From: Pyropia yezoensis
Lineage: Eukaryota; Rhodophyta; Bangiophyceae; Bangiales; Bangiaceae
Length of the DNA: 64,000 nucleotides
NCBI GenBank assembly: GCA_009829735.1
Contig: CM020619.1
Location: 15,195,816 to 15,259,815 of the forward strand
Direction of reading: 5' to 3'
The translations under genes and the position numbers were made by a program. Positions within the stretch are counted from its first letter, which is position 1. The number at the start of each line of letters is the position of its first letter. The notes beneath the pieces were generated by a model. The model searched no databases and was not told the DNA's origin. It saw nothing but the letters and a program-made list of their open reading frames with translations. Below are positions 18,201-29,562 of the stretch, one piece after another.

Positions 18201-19784
18201 TCCTAGTGTCAACGCGAGTCAACCTAAACATGGCCTGCGTGACCATGGGAGAGGGGGGTCAGCGTAGGGCGAAGGGAGAGCCCAGTCGCCCCCTCCACCC
18301 TAATTTTACACTTCCCTCCCCGCCTCAGGCAAGCAGCAGGTCCCGCCAGGAGGTCGTACAATTTCACAGTTTATACGTGGTGGACGCTCGGAAACTCGCT
18401 CGCGGAGGGACCAGCTTGTCGGATCGAAAATGGACCAAGGCCTGCGCCGGCCGTCCGCGCGCGTTTCTCGCAGGTGAGCGCAAACGAGGGGGGGCGGGAC
18501 TTACGATCGAGTTGCCAGTGGTCGGGCGGGGCCCGCCTCCAGCAGAGTACCTAGGATAGTGTGCTTGGCGCGGAATTGTCCCATCGGGCCCGCAGGTCGT
18601 GATAAGGAGGACTGGGGAGCACACCTGCTGGAGCGCGGGCGCCAGCTGGCCAGCTGGCGGTCCCCCCGTCCCACGGCCGTTGGCGGACCAGTCACGCGGG
18701 AGCCACGTGCGGACCATTGGGAGACAAGGGCACACATCCCTGCCCCACGTCCCCGCCCACCCACCCCTGAGCCGCGATAATTTTTTTTATCGCCATCGTG
18801 GCGGAAAGCGCGTGCCGCGTGGCGTGGAACGCCGCGCGCCGTTTGTGCTTTTTCTTCTGGCAAACGACCTCCCCTCCCACCCCCTTTGCGCCAATCCCTG
18901 GCCGCAACGCGCGGGCGCTGCCGGTGCGTGGCGTTCCCCCATGCGCACGCCCCCGTTCCGTGGCCAACGCATAGGAAGGGATACAGTTCGAGTCGACGGT
19001 GGTGACCTCCTGCCCTGCCCAGCCGGCCGCGCCGACAGCACCAGCACACACACCAACCCACCCTCTCACAGCCCAAGGGATGCCCGGCCACCAATGCAAC
19101 TATTTACCACCCGTGGCTGGGGGCGTGTCAGCACCGATGCCCGCCGACAAACCACCACGCACCACAGTCTGTTGGCGGCCGCGATCCCTTTCCTTCGTCC
19201 TCCCCCGCCCCACCCCCGGGCCCCCCGCCTCCCCCCAACTTGTACTCGGCAAGCACACCTTTCTTTCTTTTTCCCATCCGTCGCCGCGCCTGTCGACGCG
19301 GCAAGGGCGCACACCCCAGAGTACAGTAATACCCGTGAACGCCCTCCATGGGCCGGTCAGAGGGGCGGCGTCAGCCGCGACGATGACACACACGCCAGCA
19401 GAACCGCGACGTGCCCACCAAAATCGCGACGGTCGCCGACCCGACCCCGACCCTGTGGGCTCACCGCCGTTTCCAATATGGTGATTTCGCGAAAATTGCA
19501 GGCGGGGCGGGCTCCCCCGCGCCCGCACCCGCAGCCCCCACCGCACCGACGACGACGACTGCCGCTGACCGCACGCATCGACCACAGCCCCCACGCGGTG
19601 GGACCGTTGGCGCGCCCGTGGGCGCGCACCGCTGTAAACCGACCGCCGGCTGGCGGCGTGCACCGCCCGCCCTCTCCCCCGCGTCTGCGGGGCGCACAGA
19701 GGGGGGGGGCGGGTGCGTGCGTGCCCACGCGCCAGCCGGCACCATCCACCCGACGACGTTTGTCCGCGGGCCGGTCAGGTCCCT

Positions 19785-19785
<1 letters not shown>

Positions 19786-19821
<36 letters not shown>
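19786..19821. repeat. 36-base poly-C tract
   Basis: An uninterrupted run of C, the longest homopolymer in the window. Its length is likely to be polymorphic or misassembled, and it could form an i-motif or, on the other strand, a G-quadruplex. Confidence 0.9.
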
Positions 19822-20741
19822 TGACTCCCCCCCGCCGCCCTCATCGTCGTCACGTAGGCGCCGCCGCTGTCGTTGCCGCGGCTTCCGCGAGCAGCGACGC
19901 CCCGCCGCAAGTTTGGCCTGCCCCCCCGTACCGCCAGCCGCCGCCGCTGCTGTGGGACGCGGGCACAGGGGTGCTGGCAAAGGGGGTACCCGCAACGTAC
20001 GTTGCTGCCGCCTGACGCCGTTGGGACCCTTGGCCGCCGCTCTCGCCTCTCCCCTCGACCTTCTCCCCTCCCCCTCCGCTGCCCTCGTCTCTGCACGCCC
20101 TCTGGTGCCCTCTCCTCCCCTCCCCTCCCCCCTGGTGGCCCCCATTTTGGGGGGCCCCCCCCTCAACCGCCGACCGCGGGCGCTGTCGAGCTCTCGCCTC
20201 CATCCTCGCGGCGCACACGTTGTGCGCGGTCGAGGGGGTGCCCACGGGCGGGAGGGGGGGGGGGGGCTGCCCCGGGTGGTGGGGCGCGCTGTCCTACAGT
20301 GTGCGCGTCTGAACGGCCGGGGAGAGTGGGTGCACGCCCCCCTCATCCCCCCGGTTCGCGCCTCTGCCACCGTGGGTGAGAGGCAGGGGTGGGTGGTTGG
20401 CTCGGCGGGACTCATCTCCCCCCCCCCCCGCCCGTCGCGGCTCCTCCCCGAGCATCCCCGATACCGCCGCAGGTTACCTGGGAGGCACCGGAGGACGCTT
20501 CCTTCCCCGCCTGGCTCGTGGCAACCCGCCGTGGACGGTACTCCTCGAGCTTTTTCCTCTACGTCTCGCCACCACCACCGTATCCGACGCCGGCGCGCCT
20601 TGTTCCCCCGCCCGTGCGGTGGCCGCCACGCCCCTTCCTTCCTATTCCCCTTTCCGTCCTGTCCGTGACATTTCTTTCCCCCCCATGTACTCCGATCCCA
20701 GACCGTGTGGCTGTGGCCGTGTTGCCGCTGCCACCGCGGCG

Positions 20742-20852
20742 ATGCGCCGGCGGCGACGGGGACGCGGCCCACCGCCGTGGGGCGGCGGCTGCCCGAGGCG
20801 CCTTGGCCGGCTACGGGTGGCGACCATCGCAGCGGCGGCTGCGGGCGTAGCA

Positions 20853-20884
<32 letters not shown>

Positions 20885-21986
20885 AGGACCCGCCGCGCCA
20901 TGCGCGGACCGGGCGACCGTTGACGTGCCCGGCGGAGCGCTGCCGGGCGGAGACGCCCTGCCGGCGGTGGTCCGCCAAATCATCATTGAGATTGAGACGC
21001 CGACGCCCGCGCCGCCGACGCCCGTCCCCACCCCCACCCCTTTACCGACGCCCACCCCGGCGCCATCACCGGCGACGCCGTTGCCAACGCCCGTGCCAAC
21101 GACGACCCCCCCCCCACCCTCTCCCACGCCATCAACGCCCCTGCCATCCCCGACACCGGCGCCTCCCGTAATCCCCCCCCCCGTCACGTCGCCCACCCCC
21201 GCCGCCTCCCCCGCCCCCGAGGCCTCCCCCTCTGAGGACCCCCGCGGGGGCGGGGGCAGCGCCAACACTAGCGACGGCGGCAACAGCAACCGGTCCCTTG
21301 CCATCAGCCTTGGGGTGGTGCTGTCGCTGGTGGCCCTCGCCGTCCTTGCCGCCACCGTCTTTTACCTCCGCTCCCGCAGCCGCGCGGCGGCTGGCGGCCG
21401 CGGCGGCGACGGCGACGGTGGCAGCAGCGACGACGGGGAGGCGCCGCCGACGCCCCCGCCAACCGCCATTGTCGACGCCCCCGCGGCGGACATGGCCGGG
21501 GGGGGCAGCCTGGCCGTCGGCGCCGCCGACGGCCGCGGTGCCGCCCCGGCGGGCGACGCGGTGCGCGGGTGGGAGGCGGGCGACGCGACAGCGGCGGCGG
21601 CGGCGGCGGCCGCCGCCACTGCCGCCGCTGCCGGGGTGGTGCGTGGCGCCGCGGGCAGCGACGCGGACACGGACGACGACCTGTCGTCGACAGACGGGGG
21701 CGAGGCGGCCGCCGCGGCGGCGGCGGCGGCGGTGACGACGGGCGGTTCGGGGGCGGGCGGCGACGCGATTATCGGGTTTGTGGACGATGGCGCGACGGAT
21801 GACGGGGCAGGCCTGGGCGGCCGCGTCTACTCGGGCCTCACCGACCTGTCCGAGCCCTCCTTTGACTACATCCTCGGCGCGGGGCCGGCCATCAGCCGCA
21901 CCCGCGGGCGGCAACTGCGGGAAGACTTTATGGGCGGGGGGGTGGGCGACCCGACGGCGGTGCTCGGGCGGGATAGCGACGGATAA
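20742..21986 (+). CDS. Single-pass membrane protein with PTP-rich stalk, unknown function
   Basis: 414 aa from ATG 20742; an in-frame ATG at 20685 would add 19 residues. A very basic n-region (MRRRRRGRG) precedes a long Ala-rich hydrophobic stretch, consistent with a signal peptide. A stalk of PTP/PTPxP repeats (about residues 85-165) resembles O-glycosylated, cell-wall-associated stalks. One transmembrane helix (SLAISLGVVLSLVALAVLAA, about 185-209) is followed by a basic RSRSR stop-transfer. The cytoplasmic tail is acidic, Gly/Ala-rich, and ends with a better-conserved-looking segment (VYSGLTDLSEPSFDYILG). This topology suits a surface or wall-anchoring glycoprotein, but no catalytic or binding domain is recognised. 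Confidence 0.65.
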
Positions 21987-22670
21987 CACGCCACGCGGGC
22001 TGGGTGGGGGTGGGGGGTGGGGAGCGCCCCCTCCCTCTCACCCACACGGGGCAGCGACCGTCCCGTGTGGTCCTTTCCCCTGAGCCATTTTTTTTTTTCC
22101 TCTCCCATACGGGTCCGTTTTCGTCGGCTGCTGGTCAGCGCTCATTTTAAAAACTCTCCCTTTTTTGTTGTACGATCGTGTCTGTTGCTTTCCTTGCCCT
22201 GCGGGCGTGCCCGCTATGGCTGTGTGGTCCCCCCCGAAGAAGAACTGTCGCGCGCAATGGACAGGTGGCGGCAGCGCACGTGGTGGCTGCCGGCGGCGCT
22301 CTGGCCGGCATCGGCCGAGGGGGGCGCGGGCGTCGCGCCCGGCGCTCCACCCGCGCGGGGGGGCGCGCCCGGGCGCAATGCCGGCGGGGGACCTCCCCAC
22401 GTTGGCGCGTGGGGACCCCTGCCGTCGCTTGGCCGCACGTCAAAAACGGTGTACCGCAACCTCCTCCAACCCCGCCCCCACCTCACCACCACTAGACGAG
22501 CCAAAAAACACGAGACCAACGGTGGAACAAAGAAAAAAAAAAATGAAGGCAACACACAGGAGGACCGATTCTCCCGGCCGCAACGCAAGGACCAGTGGTG
22601 ACGGCTGCTCACGCCCCACGGCGACACGCCACCCACGGCCACCGCCACCGCCCCCCCCCCGCCCCCTGAT
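21987..22670. other. Intergenic between convergent genes
   Basis: About 680 bases separating the 3' ends of the membrane protein and Miro. T-runs occur near 22088 and an A-run near 22535. No gene is seen. Confidence 0.5.
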
Positions 22671-25600
22671 CTACGCCGCCGCCGCCGATGGTGGCCGCGA
22701 CACGTACCACGAGTACAGCCGCTTGGCCACCACCACAGTGACCGCCACGGCGGCGGCGGCCACGACCGCCTTGACCGCAACGGCCCGCGTGCTGCTGGTG
22801 GGGGGACGACGGCTGCGCTGCTTGTCTTCCCCCCCCGCAGCGTCCGCGGCGGTCGGCGGATCCAGCCGCGGACACGCCAGATGCGGGTGCGTCGCCACGC
22901 CCACTACCATCCGCGCCACTTCGGCGCCGTCCTCGGGGTCGCCAGAGGCAGCCGCCACGCGCACCGCCGTCGACAGGTCTTCCGCATCGCAGTATGCGTC
23001 CGCGTCGGCCACCACCGCGTGGCGCGCGCGACGGCGAACGCGGTGCGCGCGGCGGCGGGCGGCGGGGCTGTCATCATCTGGGTCAGCCTGGCCTTCCGCG
23101 TCGGCGTCGGCATCATCATCGTCGTCGCTGTCCTCGGCGGACCCGCTACTATCGTCTGAACTGCTATCCGAGCTGTCGAGTAGGTCTGCTTTTGCAGCTA
23201 CAAATACGGTGGGCAGCCGCGGGGCAGCCGCTACCACCTGACGGTGGAGGCTGGTCGCGGCGTCGAGCGAGTCGGCGTCGGCAGCGTCAAACACCAGCAC
23301 TGCCACATCGGCCGCTTCCAAGGCTGGCGACGCCAGTGTCGGGCCCTCGAGGCCACTGCCAACTTCGCGAACGAGGAGCAGCCTGCGACCACCGCCCCAG
23401 TCAGGGTGCACGTCCGCCCACACGCCCCCAACGATGGTGGGATGTTCACCGCGGGGGGGGGGGGGGACGACCGCCGTCGCCGGCGACGCTGCCGCCGCAA
23501 AGGGTGCGCCCACGAGCGCGCGGGCGACTTGTGTTTTGCCTGACCCGGCGCCGCCAAACAGGTAGGCCACGAGCAGAGGGCGGGCCACGTTGTAGCTCTC
23601 AATTTCCCGGCGACGCGGGGCGGTCAGGAGAACCGGGGGCGACGGCCGACGTGCGTCAATCGCCACTGCTGCCGGTGGCGCGGTCGCACGGCCAGCGGTT
23701 GCCCCGCCGGTGCCGCCCCCATGATGGTGCTGGGTCTTATGATGGTGCTCCTTGGCCTTGTGGGTGTGCTTGGAACCCGTGGCAGGCACAGCGGTGGACG
23801 CAGAAGCAGCCGAAGCCGGTGCTGCACACGGACGCAGCACGGAGCAGTAGCCGATATGGGCGAGCGCAGTAAGCGCCGCATCTGGCTCAGTCGCAACGGC
23901 AACCCCCCAGGCGGCCACCCACGCATCCTCCGTCATCCGTGCCGACGCGTCAACGGGCCCGGGAAGGAGCGTCTCCAGCGTGCTGCCCACCCAGCCGCGT
24001 GTATCCAGCGGTGCCCCCTCCTCCCAGTGAGGCTCCACATCGGCACACCCCCCGCCCGCACGAGGGCTCATGTCCTCGCCAGCGGCGGCAGCGTCGAGGT
24101 CGCCACCAACCAGGCTTCGCCGGAACGGGTGCACGGGGCTGCCAGCAAACGCCGCATCAATCGTACTCATCGAAGCCCCCGACGTCGCCAGCAGGTCGGT
24201 CAGTGTGGCGCCGCCCGTGGCGACAGCCGTTGCAGTAGCGGCATCAACAATACCAGCGTGGAAGCGGCGAAGGAACGCCTCGGCCTCGGGTGACAGAACC
24301 CGCGCCACACCGCCACCTCTTGGAACTAGCGGCGGCGGCAGCCCGCGGGCGGGATCCCAGTCGCCCACTCGTCGCAGGCTGTTGTCATAGCCATGCGACC
24401 GCACAACCCGCCAAAGGGTGTCCAACCGCCCATTGCGAGCGATGATGGTATGAAGTGACACAAAGCCACCAGGAGTGATGCCCGTCGCGCTGCTCCCCCC
24501 CCCACCCGTCCCTGTGGATAGCGGACGGAGGCCAGTTGGGCACGTCTCGGCCAGCGTCTCTTTGACGGTGCTGACTCCATCGTCGGTGAGGGGCTCGTGG
24601 AGGCAAGACGCTTGAAAAGCGGCCATCTCAGCATCACTAAGCAGCCCGTCCCGGTCGACGTCACAGGCGTGAAAGATGGCGTGCAGCGCCGCCGCGGCCC
24701 GCGGCCGCAGGACAGGAGAGGAGTCGTGGTAGAGCGGCCCGGACGGATAGATGACTGATGCGGTGGCGTAATGGAAGACGGCGGCAACATTGTAGCATCC
24801 GCTCACGGGCGAGCAAATGACAATGACCTCAATGCCCCCATCTTTGGCCATCACCGCCGCCTGTGCGGCCTGCAGAGCAGCAACGGCGTCATCTGACGGC
24901 ACCGTCGCCGGCGCGGCCGTGACGGGAGCAGCAGGCTGTGGCTTCGTGTCAGCGGAATCGGGCGCCCCCACCTCGGCCCCGACCTGTGCCACCGTCTCAC
25001 CGCCAGTCTCGATCTCTGCACCTGCCTCGGGCGTGCCACCCGGCGGCGATACGGCAGCAGAAGACGCAACGGGCGAGGCTGGCGGCACCAGGTCCAGCTT
25101 GGTTCCTGCCAGCACCACAGGCGTGCCTCGCCGGGCAGTGGCGCGCACGACAGGCAGCCAGGCGGAGCGTACGCGGCCCAAGCTGCCGTGCTTTGGGGGG
25201 AGCGCCTTTTCATCAGAGTCCTTCTCATCCTCCTCTTCCTCCTCCACCGCCTTGGCCTCTCCATCGGCGCCAGGCATCGACAGTGACCGCCGTGCAGTCG
25301 GTTCCCCCGCCGACAGGTCATACACAATTATAACGGCATGGGCGGTGCGCAGGGCCTCCCGGCGCGTCGCGATGGCTGCCCGGTCCGTCCCCGACGGGGT
25401 GTCAATGAGCATCACGTGCGCGCCGTCCAGAGAAACGGCGGGAGGGGGGCGAATCGGGGGAAGAGTAGGGGGGGGGGGAGTCGTTGGAAAAGACTCGTTG
25501 ACCAAGGTCTGGATGAGGGAGGAGACACCAACACCGGCTGGGTAAAGACCCCATGGGGTGGGAAGGAAAATGAGTGCAAGAAACATGCGCCGAGGCAGGA

Positions 25601-25866
25601 GGATACCCACGGAGGCCAAGTCAGCTACGTCGCCAACTTGGATCCCGACCAGGGAGCGCTGCGCGGAGGCACAGCATCACGCTGAGGTGCCAGCCAACAG
25701 TAGAGTCCAGAACGCTGTTCAACCAACACGACAAGAGAAACAAGCGGGCTGCAACCGTACCATCTCCCACAAGGACGATGCGAATGGGGTCCGCCTCACA
25801 ACCAACCGCCCGTGGCGGCGGCGGCGCCGCAATGGTCGCCGACGCCGCCGCCCGAGTATTGTCCAT
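22671..25866 (-). CDS. Miro, mitochondrial Rho GTPase (RHOT family)
   Basis: Two exons: 25866-25761 and 25537-22671, with the intron (25760-25538, 223 bp) running GTACGG..CCCAG. The joined product is 990 aa (the family is usually about 620-660); the extra length is Ala/Ser/Glu inserts. The order is N-terminal GTPase (switch DTPSG, GTKLDL), a canonical EF-hand (DVDRDGLLSDAE, about 325-336), the Miro-type linker (LDTLWRVVRSHGYD), the second GTPase with an intact P-loop (GGAGSGKT, about 697-704) and AAKADL, an acidic insert, and a C-terminal tail anchor (about 955-976). The first P-loop reads GDAGVGVSS, with Val40 where Lys is expected. The start at 25866 has a strong context (GCCATGG). Miro sits on the mitochondrial outer membrane and couples calcium to organelle transport and contacts. 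Confidence 0.85.
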
Positions 25867-26999
25867 GGCGCCCGCCGCAGGCGCGGCCGCCGCTGCTGTC
25901 GCCGCTGCCAAGGGGGGCGACCCGACGCCGCCGCCGCCGCCGCGCACGCGACCGCTGTTCCGAACAGGCATGGAGGGGCCCGTCGCCCTGGCCTTGGGAA
26001 GCGTGTGCTACGGGGTGACGCCGCCGCAAACGCGTTGGCCAGCGGAAAGCGCCGCTGCTGCGGCGCGGTCGGCCGCGCGAAGAGGTGGCGGGGTGACGGT
26101 GACGAGATGGCGGTGACCGATGACGGTGACGCGGCGTCAATGATCCACCACCTGGCAAGGCCAGACCGGCGGCGGCTGCGAGGGTGCGTCGGCCATACTG
26201 CCGGCGAAGAGGACAACGCGCTGCTCTCTCGAGCACTGACAGCTGAGCGACGACCAATTGTTTAGTCTACGTAGTCATTTGAATCAATTGTCTGCGGACG
26301 CATCCACATAGAAGAAGTGCATTCTTTTCGATTAGGGACATATTCACTGCTTACAGCCCACTTTTCAACTGACAAATGGTTGTTCGCCACCTTCAATACT
26401 GTGCCTCTCGAGGCCGACAGGGATGAGCTACAGCCGTTGAGGCGGTCCGAGCATGACCAACCTGGCCAATGCCCTCCCTCTCTTCGTGCACTAGCCGCCA
26501 CTTCCACCCTGGTCTGCGTTCGTATGTAAAGTCAGTTTTTCCGAGCCCCTCCCCGGTAGGTCACCTGTGCCCCTGCTCTACTTAGGTAGAGTCCCGTGGC
26601 TGCGCGCCGTGCTGCCATCGCGGGCTGATGGCAGCGGCTCTGCCGTCGACGGTGCTTCCACCCCTTTGGGACCGCGCCACCGCCCCGATACGCCGACGGG
26701 ATGCCCCGTCGGTGGAAGGGGAGCCTCCGCAAGCTCCAGCAACCGCTCGCTCGTCGCCTACAAGAACATCACCAGCGGTGGGATGGGGGCGGGCGCCGCG
26801 GTCCCTTGCTCACAAACTGTTTGCTCGACTTCACAGATGCTGTTGGGCCACCATCCGCTTCCCCGACCACGGCCTTCTTGTTCACCAAGCCATCCACCGG
26901 CTGCCTCTCGCGCCCGCCTCCCCACACGCCTGCCTCCCCCCGCCAGCCTTCCACCTCCCACCGCGCGTCAACCTTGTTGCGGGCACACCCACCTTAACC
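25867..26999. promoter_or_regulatory. Divergent intergenic region, Miro / thioredoxin-fold gene
   Basis: 1.1 kb between divergent starts. It contains a relatively AT-rich island (about 26260-26420) with two CAATTG palindromes about 35 bases apart, a candidate shared promoter. No TATA box is evident. No gene is supported. Confidence 0.4.
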
Positions 27000-27905
27000 A
27001 TGCACACTGCCGTCTTTGTACCGCAGCCGCCGTTGGCCCCTCCCCCCCTCCCTTTCAACTGTTCCCGTAAGTGGACGGTGCGGGGCCGCCCGGTGTGGGG
27101 CGCCCCCCCGCGCCACGGCCGCCGCGCAGTCGCCGCGCCGCCACCGGTCGTTGCGCGCACGACCGCTTTTCCAGCCGCTGACAGCAGCGGGGGCACCCCC
27201 GCGGCGCCGACGCTGCGGCAGCTGCTGACGCCGCGGCTGCCCCCCTGGACACGGCGGTCCCCCCCGGGGGCTCCGTCGCCCTCCCCCTCCACGGTGACCG
27301 TCTACACTGCCACTGGGGAGGCGCTGGACCTGGCCGCCGCCGTCGAGGCGTACGCCCCCACCACCCCCGTGGTGCTGCTGTGGCACCGCCACACCGCGTG
27401 CACCAGCTGTGTAGCGGCGGCCAAAGAGCTGGCGGCGCTCGCGCCGACGGCGCTCGCCCGGTCGGGGGCGGAGCTGGTGGCGGTCGGCTGCGGCTCCGCC
27501 GACGACACGGCCGCCTTTTCCGCAGCGTCAGCCTGGCCAGGCGTGGCCCTCACAGACCCGTCGCGGGCCTCGTACGCTGCACTGACATCAGAGCGGGCCG
27601 CCGCGGCGCGCGCAGGGCCGGCCCATTGCATTTCCGCGGCGGCAGCGGCGGCGGCGGCGGCGGCGGCGGCGGCAGTGGCGGCCACGCCCGTTGCTGGGCC
27701 GCCCAAGAAGGCGGTGGACCCGTCGACGCTTCTGCAGGGCGGCGTCATTGTGGTGGCTGGGGGGGTCGACGGCCCCGTTGCGCTCGTCCACCACGACGCG
27801 TACGCGGGGGATCACGTGGACGTGGCGGCCGTCGTGGCCGCCTGTGATCGCATCGCGGGGGTGCCCGTAGTGGCTGGGGAGGGTGCTGCCTCTTGCAGCG
27901 TGTGA
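27000..27905 (+). CDS. AhpC/TSA-type thioredoxin-fold protein (PRXL2/AAED1-like), probably plastid
   Basis: 301 aa from ATG 27000 (A at -3). The first ~75 residues are rich in Pro, Arg and Ala with few acids, typical of an organelle transit peptide. The mature part has the AhpC-TSA_2 pattern: VVLLWHRHTACTSC, with Cys134-x2-Cys137; then ELVAVGCG, WPGVALTDPSRASYAAL; and a late strand VIVVAGGVDGPVALVHHD. A CxxC with both Cys supports a redox role. The family includes peroxiredoxin-like 2 and plastid thioredoxin-fold proteins whose substrates are mostly unknown. A 14-residue Ala run interrupts the domain near residue 220. The two Cys in the last five residues (SCSV) are unusual, or part of ordinary tail variation. 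Confidence 0.75.
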   Translation: MHTAVFVPQPPLAPPPLPFNCSRKWTVRGRPVWGAPPRHGRRAVAAPPPVVARTTAFPAADSSGGTPAAPTLRQLLTPRLPPWTRRSPPGAPSPSPSTVTVYTATGEALDLAAAVEAYAPTTPVVLLWHRHTACTSCVAAAKELAALAPTALARSGAELVAVGCGSADDTAAFSAASAWPGVALTDPSRASYAALTSERAAAARAGPAHCISAAAAAAAAAAAAAVAATPVAGPPKKAVDPSTLLQGGVIVVAGGVDGPVALVHHDAYAGDHVDVAAVVAACDRIAGVPVVAGEGAASCSV

Positions 27906-29218
27906 TAGGCACTGTGGCGGGGGGTGGGGGGGCAGGCTCTGTATGAGGGAGCGCATTCCATTGTGGGTGCATCGCGTGAGAGATTGGGGACGCGTCGCGT
28001 TACCTGCTCACGGTCATGGGCGTGCAGGTGATGTTCACCTTCCCCTCCCTGTTTTCTGCCTGAGATGTTCGTAGGGGCCGAGGCAATAAGGTTGTCAGAT
28101 CTCCGGGGCTGACTCTGCGCGTACATAGTCTTTCTCCGTATCGCGGAGGATGTTTTGTGACGGCTGCAGCAATGACATCGTTTTCACCTGCCGCTGGGGC
28201 GGCGCGGCGCTGCCGGGCGGGGGCCACGTCCGGAGGCCAAGCGTTTCCTTTCGGCGGCCGAACGTCGGCTGAGTCGCCGGGCGGCAGCGCGGCAGCCGTG
28301 GGGGTCTTGGTAGTGTGCGGGTGGACCTGCTAGGGTGGTGAAGAGCGGGGCGACTGCGCTTCTCCGTGCACGGCGGTCTCTCGAGGGAAAACGTGCATTT
28401 ATTCAAAGTACTGTAATTGCTAAGTACTTGCAAAAGATACGTTCCGTTGATTGGAACCCGCGACGGCGTGGCGTGATCCCGGGTCCTGTGTCCGAGATCT
28501 TTCCCGCCAAGAGCGGGAATCCATTCCCCGCGGAGGTCTCGCCAGCACGACCCCCCTCCGCGGAGGCCCAGCACCCACTCTGCTGGCACGTGGCCCGCGG
28601 TGGGTGCCGCGCCGGAGCGAGCCACCCCCCTTCCTCGGTGTTGCCACCCGGTTGGGCTCCCCCCCCCCGCAGGTCGCCGCAGCGGCCAATCCGCTGGGCC
28701 ACCTCCCCCGCGGCGCGACGCGCCCTGCCAAGTCACCCTTCACACCCTGTGACGGCAGCCGCCCCCGCCGTGGCCACCGTTCCACCCGACCGCGACGCGT
28801 CTTGTGTAGTCATCAACGAGATCATCTCCATGATCGTTTGCTGTTGCTGTGGCCGCGGCCCCTCCCCCTGCGCCGCGCGCCGCTCGCTACACGTCGTCCC
28901 CCTCCCACACGCCCCTGGAGGGGGCCCGTGGTGGTCCAGACGCAACGCGACAGAAAGTGAGTCCTGCTCGGTGAGAGGGAACCCCCGCCCGACAGCCGCG
29001 AGGGTCCACAGCGGCCAGACCGTGGCCGCCAGCGCATGGTTGCCCCCCCCCCTCCGAAGGGGGCCGCGAGACGGCCCCCCCCCCCCGCAGGCGCCCCCTG
29101 GGGGGTGCCAACGACACCCCCGAAATCTTGTCGCTCGCTGCTTTCTAGTGGGGTGGCAGCTGGCCCCCCCCCCCACCCCCCTTTCTTCCTGCTCTTTCCA
29201 GCGTAGGCCAATGGCGCA
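27906..29218. other. Intergenic, with a possible 5' intron of the next gene
   Basis: A GTGAGT donor-like site at 28956 and a pyrimidine tract ending in TAG at 29204-29206 (also CAG at about 29199-29201) could frame an intron of about 250 bases. With the second acceptor the 29219 ORF would extend upstream in frame. GTACTGTA lies at 28408-28415. No coding exon can be confirmed. Confidence 0.35.
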
Positions 29219-29514
29219 ATGTCGCCAGCCTCGCCGGCCACCACCCGCCGCGCGCTCGGCCGCCTCACCGCCGTCCCGCCTGTGCTCCTCCGCGCCGTGC
29301 GGGAGCCGCCCCGCACCACCGCCGCCGCCCCCACCGCCGACGCACCCCCCCCACCCTCCCCACCACCGTCCCCACACGAGGGGGACGCCGCCCGTTGGGA
29401 GACGCAGAGCGGCCGCTGGCCGCGGCGGGCCGCGGCGGCAACGTGGTCGGCGATCGCCGCCGCCGCGCGGCGGGGGATCATCAAGCCCCGGTTGGGGGGC
29501 AGGCGGGGGAGGCG

Positions 29515-29562
<48 letters not shown>

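Larger units (their letters stand above)
17592..20741. other. Long gene-poor spacer
   Basis: About 3.1 kb with no supported gene. The less GC-rich first part (17592-18250) has a 13-bp hairpin and TACAGTAC motifs. The rest is C-rich and low-complexity, with a 36-base C run at 19786-19821 and a TTTCGCGAAA palindrome near 19485. Open frames across it on both strands are compositional shadows. Confidence 0.6.

Noticed and set aside
18599..20668. 689-codon plus-strand frame
   Set aside because: Pro/Arg/Ala low-complexity reading with no domains; overlaps an equally long minus-strand frame.
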